Shown here: positions 11,384 through 23,458 of the stretch, piece after piece
Numbering within the stretch: position 1 is the first letter of the stretch
Layout of the letters: each line of letters starts with the position of its first letter
Origin: Aegilops tauschii subsp. strangulata
Lineage: Eukaryota; Streptophyta; Magnoliopsida; Poales; Poaceae
NCBI RefSeq assembly: GCF_002575655.3
Contig: NC_053037.3
Location: 144,595,207-144,659,206, forward strand
Length of the DNA stretch: 64,000 nucleotides
Direction of reading: 5' to 3'
Program-made: the position numbers and the translations under genes
The notes under the pieces: generated by a model
Seen by the model: the letters and a program-made list of their open reading frames with translations, nothing else
Told to the model about the DNA's origin: nothing
The model's database searches: none

Positions 11384-11710
11384 TGCCGGTAACTATTTCG
11401 GGCGAGGAGAGGGCGTTTTGCCGCCCACGGTTGGCACCCACGATGTATGAACGGGGCTGACAGGTAGGGCGGTTGTGTCACGTCTGAGGGAAGTTACACA
11501 TCTGCCCCTATTTAAAATATTAGCCTACATCGATTTCGGACGAGGAGAGTTTGTTTTGCCGCCCACCGTGTATGAATGGGGAAATGGAGGGAGAGACACA
11601 TGTCTTTCGGACGAGCTTGAATCAAATGTGTTTTGCCACCCACGTTTGGTGCCCACCGTGTCTGAATGGGCTCAGAGGCCGTCGTGTCACGTCTGATTGA
11701 AGTTACTAGT
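11384..11710. repeat. Three diverged copies of a gaggagag...ttttgccgccca unit
   Basis: The order atttcggacgaggagag, gttttgccgcccac, (ttggcacccac), gtgtatgaatgggg recurs starting near 11394, 11530 and 11608. Related gtgtatgaatggggaaatggag also appears at about 11231. The copies lie upstream of the minus-strand gene, where promoter-like repeats would be expected. 11711-12250 is AT-rich and shows nothing else. Confidence 0.5.
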
Positions 11711-12250
11711 CTACCCCTATCGACAGCAGTGTAAATCCGGTCGATAAGGATGTAAGTGTCAGGGGTAGATAGTAATTTCCATCTCGCAAACACTTGCTTC
11801 AGGCAGCCCACAAATTATAGTGGGTGTTTAGCCGCTTCGTTCAAAACTTGGGAGAATTAGCATTCACGTTTGCCCTGGGCCCTGGCAAACTAAATTCAAA
11901 TCCAATTTGTATTCGATTACAAATATCCACAGATAATTCTACATTTTGTTATTTATTTCTTCAAAACCACAACAAAGATTTATTCCACCTTTATATATGA
12001 TTATGATTTAGAAATGCCGTGATCTTCGAATTCAGTAGGTTGGATACACTTTGAGTCAAACAGTTATTTCATCCAATACAATATGCTCACACGAAAAATA
12101 GTTCACCTTATGTCAATCATACAAGTACTAAGGATTACCTCGCCTAAAAAATTCGGATCATTACAACACATGGAGAACATATGGTGTCTTACAACATAAT
12201 CCATTCAGAGACATGACACAACATGCAAGTACAGTAATCTAATGACAATT

Positions 12251-13231
12251 TCAACTGGTATCTAAAGAAGAACCGGGATTACCCTGGGCTTCAGATAGCA
12301 GGAACAGCAGGACCTCCTCCGTCTTCAAATGCAACATTCTTACTTCCTCCAATTCTTGGGTTGCTTGCATAATGCGTGCCGCTAATTCCATAATTTCCAG
12401 CCTCAAGATAAAGATTACCTCATTCATGGCAGCCACACGATCTCTTTCTGCCTCTAGTAGAGCCTCAAGAACTATAATATATGTGCTCAGACTGCTCTCT
12501 GGCGGTGTTGCCTCTGAACTGCTACCATCTGGTAACATGGATGGCGCCCTGCTTCCACAAAACGATTCTGGGGTTGTACGTGTCCTAGTGTGAACGGCAT
12601 CCTGAAAGGTTTCCACTGGACATAAGTAAGAGATAGTTATCGCATGATCCAGGCAGTAAGCTTACATGGTAAACGACATACGAATTATTGCTGAGCATGG
12701 CAAGCTATATTTAAATGGTTCGAAGCAGCATTAGCCGAAAAGAAATTCAAATGGTAAGATGAAAGTTGAAAGGGAGTGTACCACCGCTATATTTAAGTTG
12801 CCAAGGCATCTAAGCAGTTGAAATAATCTGAGAAAGCACTTAACAGTGTGGCCTCATATAAACTACGAAGACAGTCTTGTGGTGAAGTTCAGAGGAAAAG
12901 TTAAGGACTCAAATGAACTAGGCATGCATTTCTTTACGATAGTACAGCAGGCACTGCTGACATATTGGCCAACTCAGGTATAGCGTAACAACAAACAAGC
13001 ATTCAAATCAAGCAATACAGCAAAGCAAACAACTGAACTATTTGTAATTCTGTAGGATTACATGTTGAGGGCACAAGCCAAGAAAGCAGCCCACTCGCAT
13101 TACATTTCACATGTACTAAAACACACTGGCTCACCATATGTTGTTGTGAAGCCTCGCTGCTGTTGCAATGTTCTTTGAAGATATCGTTAGCATTCCGTGG
13201 TTGCAAATCTAGTTGTTGTAGTTTATTCTGC
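12251..13231 (-). CDS. Second CACTA-borne coiled-coil gene (at least two exons)
   Basis: The terminal exon (12251-12597, minus strand) follows an acceptor CTTTCAG|GATGCC. It encodes a Ser/Thr-rich segment (HTRTRTTPESF), then a clear helical, heptad-like stretch (EALLEAERDRVAAMNEVIF, then LRLEIMELAARIMQATQELE) and a stop. An upstream exon (about 13133-13231) lies between GTGCAG|AATAAA and CATATG|GTGAGC and reads NKLQQLDLQPRNANDIFKEH. A possible first exon begins ATGACAACGATACCC near 13957, but its phase does not join directly, so at least one exon is missing from my model. Its layout parallels the gene at 8244-9595, suggesting a duplicated module. Function unknown; an accessory transposition protein is an inference. 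Confidence 0.4.
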
Positions 13232-14950
13232 ACCCTCTATTTAGGTAAAATTAATTTTAATCGCATGCACTGGTCCGAATTGATCATCAATGGTTCATCT
13301 AAACTAATGAAAGAAGAGTGTGTGCATACATGGCAATATATCTGCTTCCCTCTATTTGTATGCTTGTTCGAGGTGCCGGCCCCAAAAGAACAAATATTTT
13401 GCTTGATGGGGTTGGCAGCTCCATAATTAATAGAAGCATCAAATTAGTCATGCAACTTGGGAAGATCAAGAACACACAAACAAGTAATGAACAGAGGCTC
13501 GGAGCAGTGATGTAATAGCTAGCATCAGAAAATGTAGGGTAAAACGAACAAAAAGCAGCGGAACCACATGCTAGTTTGCTGATGTGTAATTAAGCATAGA
13601 GAACATTAAGCAGTCTGATGGAACCAACAGGTGGCATCAGAACAACACCATTATCATAAATATAGCATTCAAGAAGTAAAATAGTAGGCAGTGATATCTA
13701 GGAAGTACAGTAATACTTTGGACAAAACTAAAGCATATTAACTATATGTGCACTGGTATGTAAAATAGCACATGTAACATGTTCACTGCCAGAAGTATGG
13801 CCCTACAGGTGCAAGCAGAATTACGTGTCTCATGAAAAATTGAATGATGCCCTGAAGAAATTCAAAGGTGCGGTGCTTATGCTAAGAAAGTGAACGTAGG
13901 CGCCGGCCGTTGGATAATAGTACCTGATTCTCGGCGGCGTATGGGTATCGTTGTCATACTTGATAGCTAAGGATCGTTGATGGTGCTCGTGTTGCGGTTG
14001 AGTTTGGGCCGGCTATCGCCGTCGCTGAAGCGGCTCCGGTGCTACGGTTGCGGCGCCTGTTGACATACAAGAAAGCTCATCTGTGGTAAGTGAACAGTTG
14101 CAAGATAAAGGGAAAAACCGAAGGAGTACAAATCGAAATAACCTGATGAGGCTGCGGCGTCAGTAAAGCAGGGTTAGTGGAGTTTAATATGGCGTCCGTG
14201 GAGCGGGTCCGGTGCAGTGGACGAAGGCTTCGGCGGGTGCATTGTACAGTGCTTTCGGTGAGGCGGATCTGTTGCGGCGGACGAGGGCTTGTATGAAGGG
14301 CCAGCGAAGGGGCGGACAAGGGAGTCAGTGAAGGGTCTACACTGTGGTGGACGAGGGCGCCGGTTAAGCAGATCCGGTGCGGTGGACCATGATGGCGGTC
14401 AAGGAGATCTGGAGCGGTGGACAAGCCAGTCGCTGAAGCGGCTCCGGTGAAGTGGTGAGTTGGCAGTTAGGGGTTCCAAGGTGCGGAAGGTAGATCCGTC
14501 GGGGTGTGATGTCCACCGCTGCGGCGGAGGACTAGATTCGGCGGCTTGCCGTGGTTGGGGGTCGGGGAGGGGAAGGGGAGGGGCTCTGGGGAAGAATGTT
14601 GGGGGCAAAGAGTGGAAAACAATGGAGTTACCAAAGCAGCCCTTTTCCGTTCATGTGGCAGGGGTAAAACAGGAATATCGCAGGGCTAAACTTTCGGGCG
14701 CGAGATATTTCGATGTGAGCGGGAAGTTTGAAAGCTTTTGGCGCTTGAAATTATATTCTGCTCTTGTACGGCCGACTATGATATCATGGCCGAGAATTTG
14801 TTTGTTTTGCACGCAAAAAATGCAAGTTTTGAAAATCAATGTCTCCAACTCGAAACTTAGATTGTCCATTCAATTCAAATATGGATCATTGAGCTACTAC
14901 AAGCAAATACCATCATACGGTCCAATTCAAATGAAATTCCAAATGTGTTT
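13232..14950 (-). other. Upstream region with GC-rich minisatellite
   Basis: 13232-13880 is AT-rich and without a convincing gene. 13900-14610 is GC-rich, and within it 14195-14460 carries degenerate repeats of a gcggatccggtgcggtggacgaggg unit, with copies near 14199, 14261, 14332, 14368, 14401 and 14436. This is probably the promoter and 5' region of the minus-strand gene at 12251-13231. Open frames here are short, low in complexity and on both strands. Confidence 0.4.
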
Positions 14951-15993
14951 ATCCTAAATATGATGACAAAAGCAAAAATGTGTATGTGTATGAATAAAGT
15001 GGATGATTATAAAGTTTGAACATGCCCGTATGTGTATATCTCTAGGTTTAATATATGAATTTGAAATCACAAAATCCTGGCTTAAAAAATGTACCTCCGT
15101 TTAAATGACTTACAAAAGCTAATGATGGAGTCGAATTCCAAAATTCCAATATTAGGTTTGTAATTCTGGTACATCAAGGTATATCACGCATGTTCAAAAG
15201 TATCGTTATCTCATAGTCCAAACTGTGAAACAAATTGATCAACCATGAGTGCACACACTATTGACCATGTATATCTCAATTACGCTAAAGTCCCTCAAAT
15301 ATAGACACCTCACTCTTTATCTGAAGCCAACCCCCCCCCCCCCCCCCCGCACACACACACAGAGAAGTCGTTCTCTCCCCCAAACACCAACACACGAGCA
15401 CATTAACACCCCTCTCTCTCTTCTAAAGTCCGCACCCCAATATAGGTCTCTGTCACTTTGTCTCTTGGGCATGCACACATCTCTTCCCCCACTCTCTAGC
15501 TAGGTCTCCCGGCATCTCTCTTTCCCAAGCACACACACTATGTAGAGTGTATTTTTCCCATAGACACAAAACCTCGCCCCCAAACGTCTATCTACCTAGT
15601 TATGTGGTTCTCGCACACTCACCTAACACACCACCCCCACTGCAAACAAGCACACTTTGTCTCCTTGTGCACCACTCACCTCTTTCTATCTCTCCCACAT
15701 GCGGACCCGCCCCAGCTCCTTCCCTGTAGACATATATGTCGTGACTCTTTCCATAGCTCCCTCATGTATCATTGTTCTCGATCTCGCACATTGTTCTCTA
15801 CACCATCTATTCTAGATCTCTCATCAAGTCCCTATCACACACACGATGACTCGCTTCCCTTGCGTCTCCGTACATAGGCCAATTTCAAACAACATCAACA
15901 TTGTCTCCCTATCTATACGCCATTTATGGACACAAACGCCCCCTCTCTCGCCCCCTCTCTTCCTCTCTCTCTCTCTCTCCGTTGCTAGCTCTC
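14951..15993. repeat. Low-complexity CT/CA-rich DNA, left half
   Basis: After a plain AT-rich stretch (14951-15245) the plus strand becomes CT- and CA-rich, with a 16-base C run near 15331 and many ctctct and cacaca phrases. The same texture resumes at 25058-25540 on the other side of the Copia element, so the two halves were once continuous. No gene is seen. Confidence 0.7.
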
Positions 15994-17593
15994 TGAAAGG
16001 ATCGAGAAGAGGTGTCTAGAGGGGGGTGAATAGACTCTAATCAAGAAAAGTAGCAGTTTTTAATTTCCTTAGGTTGATGTGGAGTTTGGGCACAAGTTTA
16101 AGCATTCACAATACATATCAAGCAAGCATGACAAGAGTATATGAGCAGCGGAAAGTAAAGCATGCAAGTTGCAAGAATGTAAAGGGATGAGATTGGAGTG
16201 TGCAAACGCAATTTGGAGACACAAAGATTTTTATCCGTGGTTCCGATAGGTGGTGCTATCGTACATCCACGTTGATGGAGACTTCAACCCACGAAGGGTA
16301 ACGGTTGCGCGAGTCTACAGAGGGCTCCACCCACGAAGGGTCCACGAAGAAGCAACCTTGTCTATCCCACCATGGTCATCGCCCACGAAGGACTTGCCTC
16401 ACTAGGGTAGATCTTCACGAAGTAGGTGATCTCCTTGCCGTTACAAACTCCTTGGTTCAACTCCACAATCTTGACGGAGGCTCCCAAGTGACACCTAGCC
16501 AATCTAGGAGACACCACTCTCCAAGAAGTAACAAATGGTGTGTTGATGATGAACTCCTTGCTCTTGTGCTTCAAATGATAGTCTCCCCAACACTCAACTC
16601 TCTCTCATAGGATTGGATTTGGTGGAAAGATGATTTGAGTGGAAAGCAACTTGGGGAATGCTAGAGATCAAGATTTATGTGGTTGGAATGGGATATCTTG
16701 ACCTCAACACACGTGTAGGTGGTTCTCTCTCAGAAAATATGTGTTGGAAGTGTAGGCATGTTCTGATGGCTCTCTCCACGAATGAAGAGTGGGTGGAGGG
16801 GTATATATAGCCTCCACACAAAATCTAACTATTACACACAAATCACCAAACTCGGTGGGACCGATTCAAAGAACTCGGTCAGACCGATTTGGCTCATAAT
16901 GTGACAGTAGGAGTTTCGGTGGGACCGAATGGATCAACTCGGTGGGACCGATGTGCTAGGGTTAGGGTAAATCCTCATCTCGGTTTGACCGATTACTCAA
17001 ACTCGGTGGGACCGATTTGGGTAATAAGCGAAACAGAGAGTTGGCCAAGCAAACTCGGTGGGACCGATTGCATATCTCGGTGGGACCGAAATTATTGCAA
17101 TGGGCAACAGAGAGTTTGCAAGCCCATCTCGATGAGACTGAGATCCCATCTGTGAGACCGAATTGATTAGGGTTTCTGGCAGTGGCTATGTCAATGGAAC
17201 TAGGTGGCGCCGGATAGAAAGATTCGGTGGGGCCGAGTTTGACTTTTGGTTTGGGACATATGTGGATATGAGAAAGTGGTTGAGGGCTTGGAGCATATCA
17301 CTAAGCACTTTGAGCAAGCAAGCCATTAAGCAACACCTCATCCCTTATTAACAGTATTGGCTTTTCCTATGGACTCAATGTGATCTTGGACCACTAAAAT
17401 GAAAATGTAGAGTCTTGTGCTTTGAGATTGAGCCAATCCTTTTTTTTCAGCATCTTGAAGGGGTTCCACATCCTCTAGTCCATGCCACTCCATTATTGAA
17501 CTTATCTGAAACATATTAGGTAGAAGCATTAGTCCAACAAGAGATATGTTGACATTAATTACCAAAATCACCCAGGGAGCACTTGTGCTTTCA
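15994..17593 (-). repeat. Copia 3' LTR
   Basis: This is the 1600-bp copy at the element's 3' end in minus orientation. It carries a minus-strand TATA-like CTATATATAC at 16801-16810 and an array of TCGGT...ACCGA palindromes at 16851-17237. A polypurine tract (minus strand ACCAAAAAGGGGGAGAT, 17594-17610) abuts its inner edge, as required for plus-strand priming. Confidence 0.9.
16851..17237. repeat. Array of TCGGTnnnACCGA palindromes in the LTR
   Basis: About eleven copies of a CTCGGTGGGACCGA-like palindrome occur with irregular spacing of roughly 20-50 bases; some are degenerate (tctcgatgagactgag, attcggtggggccgag). The array is repeated in the other LTR at about 24312-24701. Several more copies lie in the internal region at 18549-18640. 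It lies upstream of the TATA-like box in the element's own orientation, that is, in U3. Confidence 0.85.
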
Positions 17594-19534
17594 ATCTCCC
17601 CCTTTTTGGTAATTGATGACAACATACATCAAATCTTTAGATAAAGATATAGAGAGCAACAAGTAAAGCTTTGGAAAGACATGTAACATGCATAGGCTCC
17701 CCTATATGTATGCAATCATATAAATATGGAACATAGGAGCGTGTGAATGCATAGGCATGACAGAGTAAGCTATGTGTTACATGTATCTTGGCTATATGCA
17801 TCAGAGCAAATGATGTAAATATAGGAAATGTACCTTCATGCTCATGAGTCCTTCTTGCAAACAGTATGTACAACAGCAAGAGATCCTCATACACATGACT
17901 GTGATGCATATACTTACCTTGTGATATTGAGTTGGCTTAGGAAAGAATGAACCTGAGTAAACAAGGTTAGATAACACAGATACACCTACTAGCCAAAGAA
18001 AACAAAAGAAACCACAAGAGTACCAAGACTGGGATAACACGTAGAGAGTGAGTACTGAGTACTCTATTGGATATAGACATGTCCCCAAAGGTAAAGATAT
18101 GCAATAAATTCAAGGATTTCCTTCCCTTAGATGTCTTGCTCCCCCTGAATCTTGCATGGGATATTGGGAGAAGATAGGGAACAGAAAATCAGAGCAAAGA
18201 AAAGAAATAGAGCTAATGCAAACAATCAAATATGAACATGTCTTTTCCCCTCTTAAAGACATGCCACTTCTCTCCTCTTGAACACCAAGCATCTGGGGTT
18301 TCTTACACTCCCCCCCTGAGTATTCTCTCCCCCTTTTGATGTGATATCTCTTTAAGCTTTGATGTGATCTCTCTCTCCCCCTTTGACATCAATTTCCAAG
18401 AAGGGCTCTTCTGGATCTTTATGACAAATGGGTTTGGTCCTTTGAGTCACAAAGCAAATTCGAATGTGATGCTAGTAGAGGACAAGAATCAGTGAGTGGA
18501 GCCGGAGTAGATAGAACACAGGAACAAGTGGCAAGCTGTCTTTTCTGCAGCGAAATCGGTAGCACCGAGTTGTGTGCTTTGGTGGCACCGAAAGAATTCG
18601 GTTGGGCCAAAGAAAACAAACCGGTGTGACCGAGTTCATCACAGTGAAAACACTTGTCACCTCAGCTCACTAGCCAATTAAGATCTCACAAGGATTTGCA
18701 AGGAATTAGCTGAAAGATTTGCAATGAATTTGATGCAGAGAATGCAGAACACAAGTAAACATAAAATAAATCTAGATGATTTTTTTAAAAGGGGAAATAA
18801 ATATGCAAGAAACAAATGCAAGAACTCAGAGAAACACAGGAGAACTTCATCTATAATTGGTCGGCGACAAAGTCACCTATGTTAGAGTATATTGACGTAG
18901 GAGTCAAGTGAGGGCACTTGATCATAGGTCATACTCATCGTTTAAGCTCAAAATGGGGTTACCATTTTTCGTTTAAGCATCTTGATGTATTCACATCTTG
19001 TTGAGTTGCTTTGCCCCATGACTTAGAGTAAAGCTTCTCTAAGATGGAATAACATACCTTGGGTGGTGGTGTTGATCTTGATAATGTAGTTGAACTTGTG
19101 TGGGTTGCTCAAGGTTGATGTAGCTCACCAAGAGTTGGGAGCACCACTTGGAATTTGAGTTCATCTACCTACATGGGTTAGTCTTGCAAGGAAGAGCACT
19201 TGTGTGTCCAAAATGATAATCATAAATCTTAATGTAGAACTTGTCAAAGGATATGTTTGAAGGGTTTCGTGCTTCCTTGTCTTCAACCACCATTGTGTAG
19301 AGACTTGGTGATGTAGAAATTGCTCAAGATATGAGTGAGGTGCAATTTCATGGATTTAGATCCATCCAAGTACCTACAAGGGTTAGATAGCATGCAAGGG
19401 TGCAAGTATATCCCAGACATATAGATGGCATCATGAGGGAGATATCAAGGATTAGTCAAAGGCTCATGCCTTGCATGTATCCAAATGGAGTTCCTACTCC
19501 AAGTTTGAAGCATCAATGATGTTCAATTCTCCTC

Positions 19535-21334
19535 TCAAACGGCACAAGACTTTCTCATCAAGCGGTTTGGTGAATATATATCCGCCAATTGCTTATCGGT
19601 ACGAACATGCTTAAGATCAATGTCCCCTTTGGCAACGTGATCTCGAATGAAATGATGATGAACTTCAATATGCTTAGTTCGAGAATGTTGTACGGGATTG
19701 TGAGCAATTTTGATAGCACTTTCATTGTCACAAAGCAATGGAATATGTTTCACAAATATCCCATAATCTTTAAGAGTTTGGGTCATCCAAAGTAATTGAG
19801 CACAACATGAACCAGCGGCAATGTATTCCGCTTCGGCGGTGGATAAGGATACCGAGTTTTGTTTCTTGGAGGACCAAGACACAAGAGATCTACCAAGAAA
19901 TTGCCACGTACTCGAAGTGGACTTTCTATCAACCTTGTCTCCGGCATAGTCCGAATCGGAGTAACCAACAAGATCGAAAGAAGACCTCTTAGGATACCAA
20001 ATGCCAAAATTTGGTGTGTGTATTAAGTATCTCACTATCCTTTTCACAGCCTTAAGATGACACTCTTTAGGGGCCGCTTGATATCGTGCACACATGCACA
20101 CACTTAGCATAATATCAGGACGAGAGGCACATAGATATAACAATGAACCAATCATAGAGCGGTAAACTTTTTGGTCAACCGTTTCACCGTCCTTAGTCAA
20201 GTCAAGATGTCCACTAGTAGGCGTGGGTGTAGACATACCTTTGCATTCTTGCATATTGAACTTCTTGAATAAGTCCTTGGCGTACTTTGTTTGAGAAACA
20301 AAGGTACCTTCCTTAGTTTGCTTGATTTGCAAACCAAGAAAGAATTTGAGTTCACTCATCATAGACATCTCAAACTTCTCCGACATTAGCTTTCCAAACT
20401 TCTCACTAAAATGAGGGTTAGTCGAACCAAATATAATATCATCAACATAAATTTGGCACACAAATAGTTCTCCATTAACCCTTTTAGTAAAAAGAGTAGA
20501 ATCAGTTTTTCCAATTTCAAAGCCTTTTTCAATAAGGAACTTGGTCAAGCATTTATACCATGCTCTAGGAGCTTGTTTAAGACCATAAAGGGCTTTGTGA
20601 AGTTTGTAAACATGATTAGGTTTCTTAGGATTGACAAAGCCGGGAGGTTGCTTAACATAAACTTCCTCCTCAATTTCACCATTTAGAAAAGCACTTTTAA
20701 TGTCCATTTGGTACAAGGTGATATCATGGTGATTAGCATAAGCAAGTAAGATGCGAATGGACTCAAGTCTAGCAACGGGAGCATATATCTCACCATAGTC
20801 CATACCTTCGACTTGAGTGTAGCCTTGGGCGACTAGGCGTGCTTTGTTGCGGACGACTTGACCATCTTCATCTTGCTTGTTGCAAAACACCCATTTGGTA
20901 CCAATGATGTTGTGGTTGTTGTCGGGCTTCTCGACCAATGTCCACACTTGGTTTCTCTCAAAGTTGTGTAGCTCTTCATGCATAGCGTTTATCCAATCCG
21001 GATCTTCCAATGCTTCTTCAACCTTCATATGTTCAATGCTAGAGATGAATGAATAATGTTCACAAAAATTAGCCAAACGAGTTTTAGAGCGAGTGATTCT
21101 CCCGGTTTGGATGTCATTGTAGATTTGCTCGAACTCGTGGGAGCTTTGGCTTGGCTCGGGGTGGAACATATACTTCATCTTGTTCTTCTTCTTGGTCTTC
21201 TTCATTGTTGACGTTGTCATTCTCTTGTCGTGGTGGAGAAGGAGGTTGTTGATGTTCATCTTGATGTACTTCCTCGTTTTCTTCGTCTTGGTGTGTCCCC
21301 CTTGTGGATGCTTCCATATCAATTCCTGGTTCAC
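19535..21334 (-). pseudogene. Copia reverse transcriptase and RNase H
   Basis: The frame of about 600 codons contains the Copia reverse transcriptase motifs [60 protein letters not shown] and the catalytic [10 protein letters not shown]. RNase H follows with [18 protein letters not shown] and the [13 protein letters not shown] region. The C-terminus after KQLADI is divergent. The first 60 or so residues are out of frame with the true linker, so the real coding part begins near the [20 protein letters not shown] segment. The enzyme would copy element RNA into DNA inside virus-like particles. The upstream frameshift separates it from integrase, so no full polyprotein can be made. Confidence 0.9.
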
Positions 21335-21665
21335 CTTGTCGTGAGGTGGAAGCTTCCACTTGGACGGACGATGTAGTCTCCTTCACCTCCGTTGGACGAA
21401 TCTTGCCAATAGACAAGTCATGGATTGCTTCCGAAGGGTCTTTGTCTCCTACATCAATTGGCAATTGCTCTACTTGCGAGCCGTTAGATTCTTCAAACTT
21501 CACATCTACCGTCTCTTCAACCTTTCGGGTGAAATTGTTGTAAACACGGTAGGTATGAGAGTTTGAGCCATAACCAAGTAGGAAACCTTCATGAGATTTA
21601 GGAGCAAATTTAGAACGACGATGCTTATCAATAATGTAGCACTTTGAGCCAAATACTCGAAAGTA
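21114..21665 (-). pseudogene. Copia integrase C-terminal region and acidic linker, frame-shifted
   Basis: The frame 21114-21503 (KFEESNGSQVEQLPIDVGDK, then a Glu/Asp/Gln-rich stretch, then [11 protein letters not shown]) is the linker between integrase and reverse transcriptase. Neighbouring frames 21506-21665 encode the end of the integrase module. Two frame changes, near 21660 and near 21120-21200, disconnect it from integrase above and reverse transcriptase below. Confidence 0.65.
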
Positions 21666-22148
21666 TCAAACTTGGGGTTTGTTACCGGTGAGGAGCTCGT
21701 ATGCCGTCTTGCCGAGTAGCTTGTGAAGATACAAGTGATTTGTTGCATGACAAGCTGTCTCAACCGCTTCTGCCCAAAAGTGTTTTGGAGTCTTGTAGTC
21801 ATCAAGCATCGTTCTTGCCATCTCAATAAGAGTCCGGTTCTTTCTCTCAACAACTCCATTTTGTTGAGGTGTGTACGTAGCCGAGAACTCGTGTGAAATT
21901 CCTTCTTCGTCAAGAAAGGTATCCACATTTGCGTTCTTGAACTCCGTTCCGTTGTCGCTCCGAACCTTCTTGATCTTCACGTCAAATTGATTTTGGGCCT
22001 TCCTAGCGAAGTTTTTGAAGATCTTTTGGACCTGCGATTTATCATCAAGAAAGAACACCCACGTAAATCTTGAATAATCATCAACTATGACTAGACCAAA
22101 TGAGTTACCACCGAGACTCTTGTAGGCATTGGGACCAAAGAGATCCAT
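21666..22148 (-). pseudogene. Copia integrase catalytic core
   Basis: The D,D-35-E triad is visible: Asp in MDLFGP, Asp in VRSDNGTEF and Glu in QQNGVVERKNR. VIVDDYSRFTWVFFL and FWAEAVETACHATNHLY are standard Copia core blocks. The core is cut from the upstream zinc-binding part by a stop and a frame change around 22149-22165. The protein would insert element cDNA into chromosomes. Confidence 0.9.
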
Positions 22149-22164
22149 GAAGTAGCTCGAGTGG

Positions 22165-23088
22165 TCATCTCGTGGTCATGATGTTCTTCACGCGATGACT
22201 CCCTCCAACTTGTTTTCCTGCTTGACAAGCACTACAAAGTCTATCCTTGTCAAATATAACATCTTTTACTCCAAGGATATGATCACCTTTAATAAGCTTA
22301 TCAAGATTTCGCATGCCCACGTGACCTAGCCTTCTATGCCATAACCAGCCTTTAGAAGATTTAGCAATTAAGCAAGTTCTAGGTTGAGCCTTTTTAGTGA
22401 AATCAATAATGTAAAGATCACCTCTACGTATACCGGTAAAGACCATTTTATGGTTGTCTCTTCGAAACACTTGGCAATCTACATCAGTAAATAGGACATT
22501 GAAACCGAAATCAGCAAGTCTAGATACTAAAAGTAAATTGTAGCCAAGAGATTCAACGAGCATGACAATTTGTATGGAGCTATCATGTGAGATTGCCACC
22601 TTACCTAGTCCAACCACCTTACCCTTTGAGTTATCACCAAAGGTGACATACTTTCGAGGGCCGTTGTTTTCAGCAAGCTCACGGAACATATCTTTGTCTC
22701 CGGTCATATGATCAGTACATCCCCTATCAAGGACCCATTCCTTTCCTACGGCCACGTAGCCGCGAAGATTTTCCATAAGACCAAAGTGTCTCATTGCATC
22801 ATCAAGATCATAGTCACTATCATCATCCTCTTCATAGTATCCGTGTTCAACATCATATTGTGATTGATCAACTCCTAGAGAGGGTAATTCATTAGATAAA
22901 TGATCATTACTATGATTATCTTTATGAATTCTAATAGCTTCGGAAATAATATTGCTAATGATTCCAACATCTCCTTTGGCACGCATGAGATTGGTAAGCT
23001 CAAATAGACAATCACCAAACATAGGATCACTGGGAATCATCTTACTCAAGGCAATAGACTTATGGAGAATTTCGTCTAAATTTTTCAA
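22165..23088 (-). pseudogene. Copia gag end, protease and integrase zinc domain
   Basis: The frame covers an acidic gag remnant (YYEEDDDSDYDLDDAMRHFG), the protease region WVLDRGCTDHMTGD, and the pre-integrase/HHCC zinc domain (WHRRLGHVGMRNLDKL, then CSACQAGKQ). In active Copia elements the protease active site reads D-S-G; here it reads D-R-G, which should abolish catalysis. No CCHC gag knuckle is present between this frame and the gag N-terminus, so gag has an internal deletion. Confidence 0.85.
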
Positions 23089-23103
23089 GGAATAATTTGG
23101 AAA

Positions 23104-23403
23104 TCATTCCTCAAGAAATCTCCATATAGTATAGGCACAATCAAGAGTAGGTAAACTAGCAATCAAATTTTTGGGCAATCCTCTCATGATAAGATTGATA
23201 GTTCTAAGATTGCGAATCATGTCAAGATCCTCTTCGGGTGTAGGATGCAAAGGATCAATATGAGGAGCACAAGGGCTAGTAATGTACTTGTTCAAATGAT
23301 ATTCATTGAAAATCTCAAGCATTTCATTTTTCCACTCATAGAAAAACTCTCCATCAAGAATAGGCACTCTATGTCTAAGACTCCCCAATGTAGACACATC
23401 CAT
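23104..23403 (-). pseudogene. Copia gag N-terminal fragment
   Basis: From an ATG at 23403, 42 bases inside the primer binding site, the frame reads MDVSTLGSLRHRVPILDGEF and YEWKNEMLEIF, then IMRGLPKNL and YTIWRFLEE, and stops after 99 codons. This matches the Copia gag start. The open frame upstream to 23508 lies in the LTR and was not used. The rest of gag, including the zinc knuckle, is missing. Confidence 0.75.
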
Positions 23404-23444
23404 CTTCCTCCAAAGGTGTTTAAACCAAGGCAATGGAGACCAAA

Positions 23445-23456
23445 GCTCTGATACCA
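23445..23456 (-). promoter_or_regulatory. Copia primer binding site (tRNA-Met)
   Basis: The minus strand reads TGGTATCAGAGC, an exact complement of the initiator tRNA-Met end, two bases inside the LTR edge at 23459. This shows which LTR is the 5' one. Confidence 0.9.
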
Positions 23457-23458
23457 AT

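Noticed and set aside
15249..15877. Three overlapping plus-strand frames
   Set aside because: They are translations of CT/CA-rich low-complexity DNA.
16851..17237. Regular palindromic repeats that resemble a CRISPR array
   Set aside because: Spacing is irregular, the repeats lie inside a plant retroelement LTR and occur in both LTRs; no cas genes.
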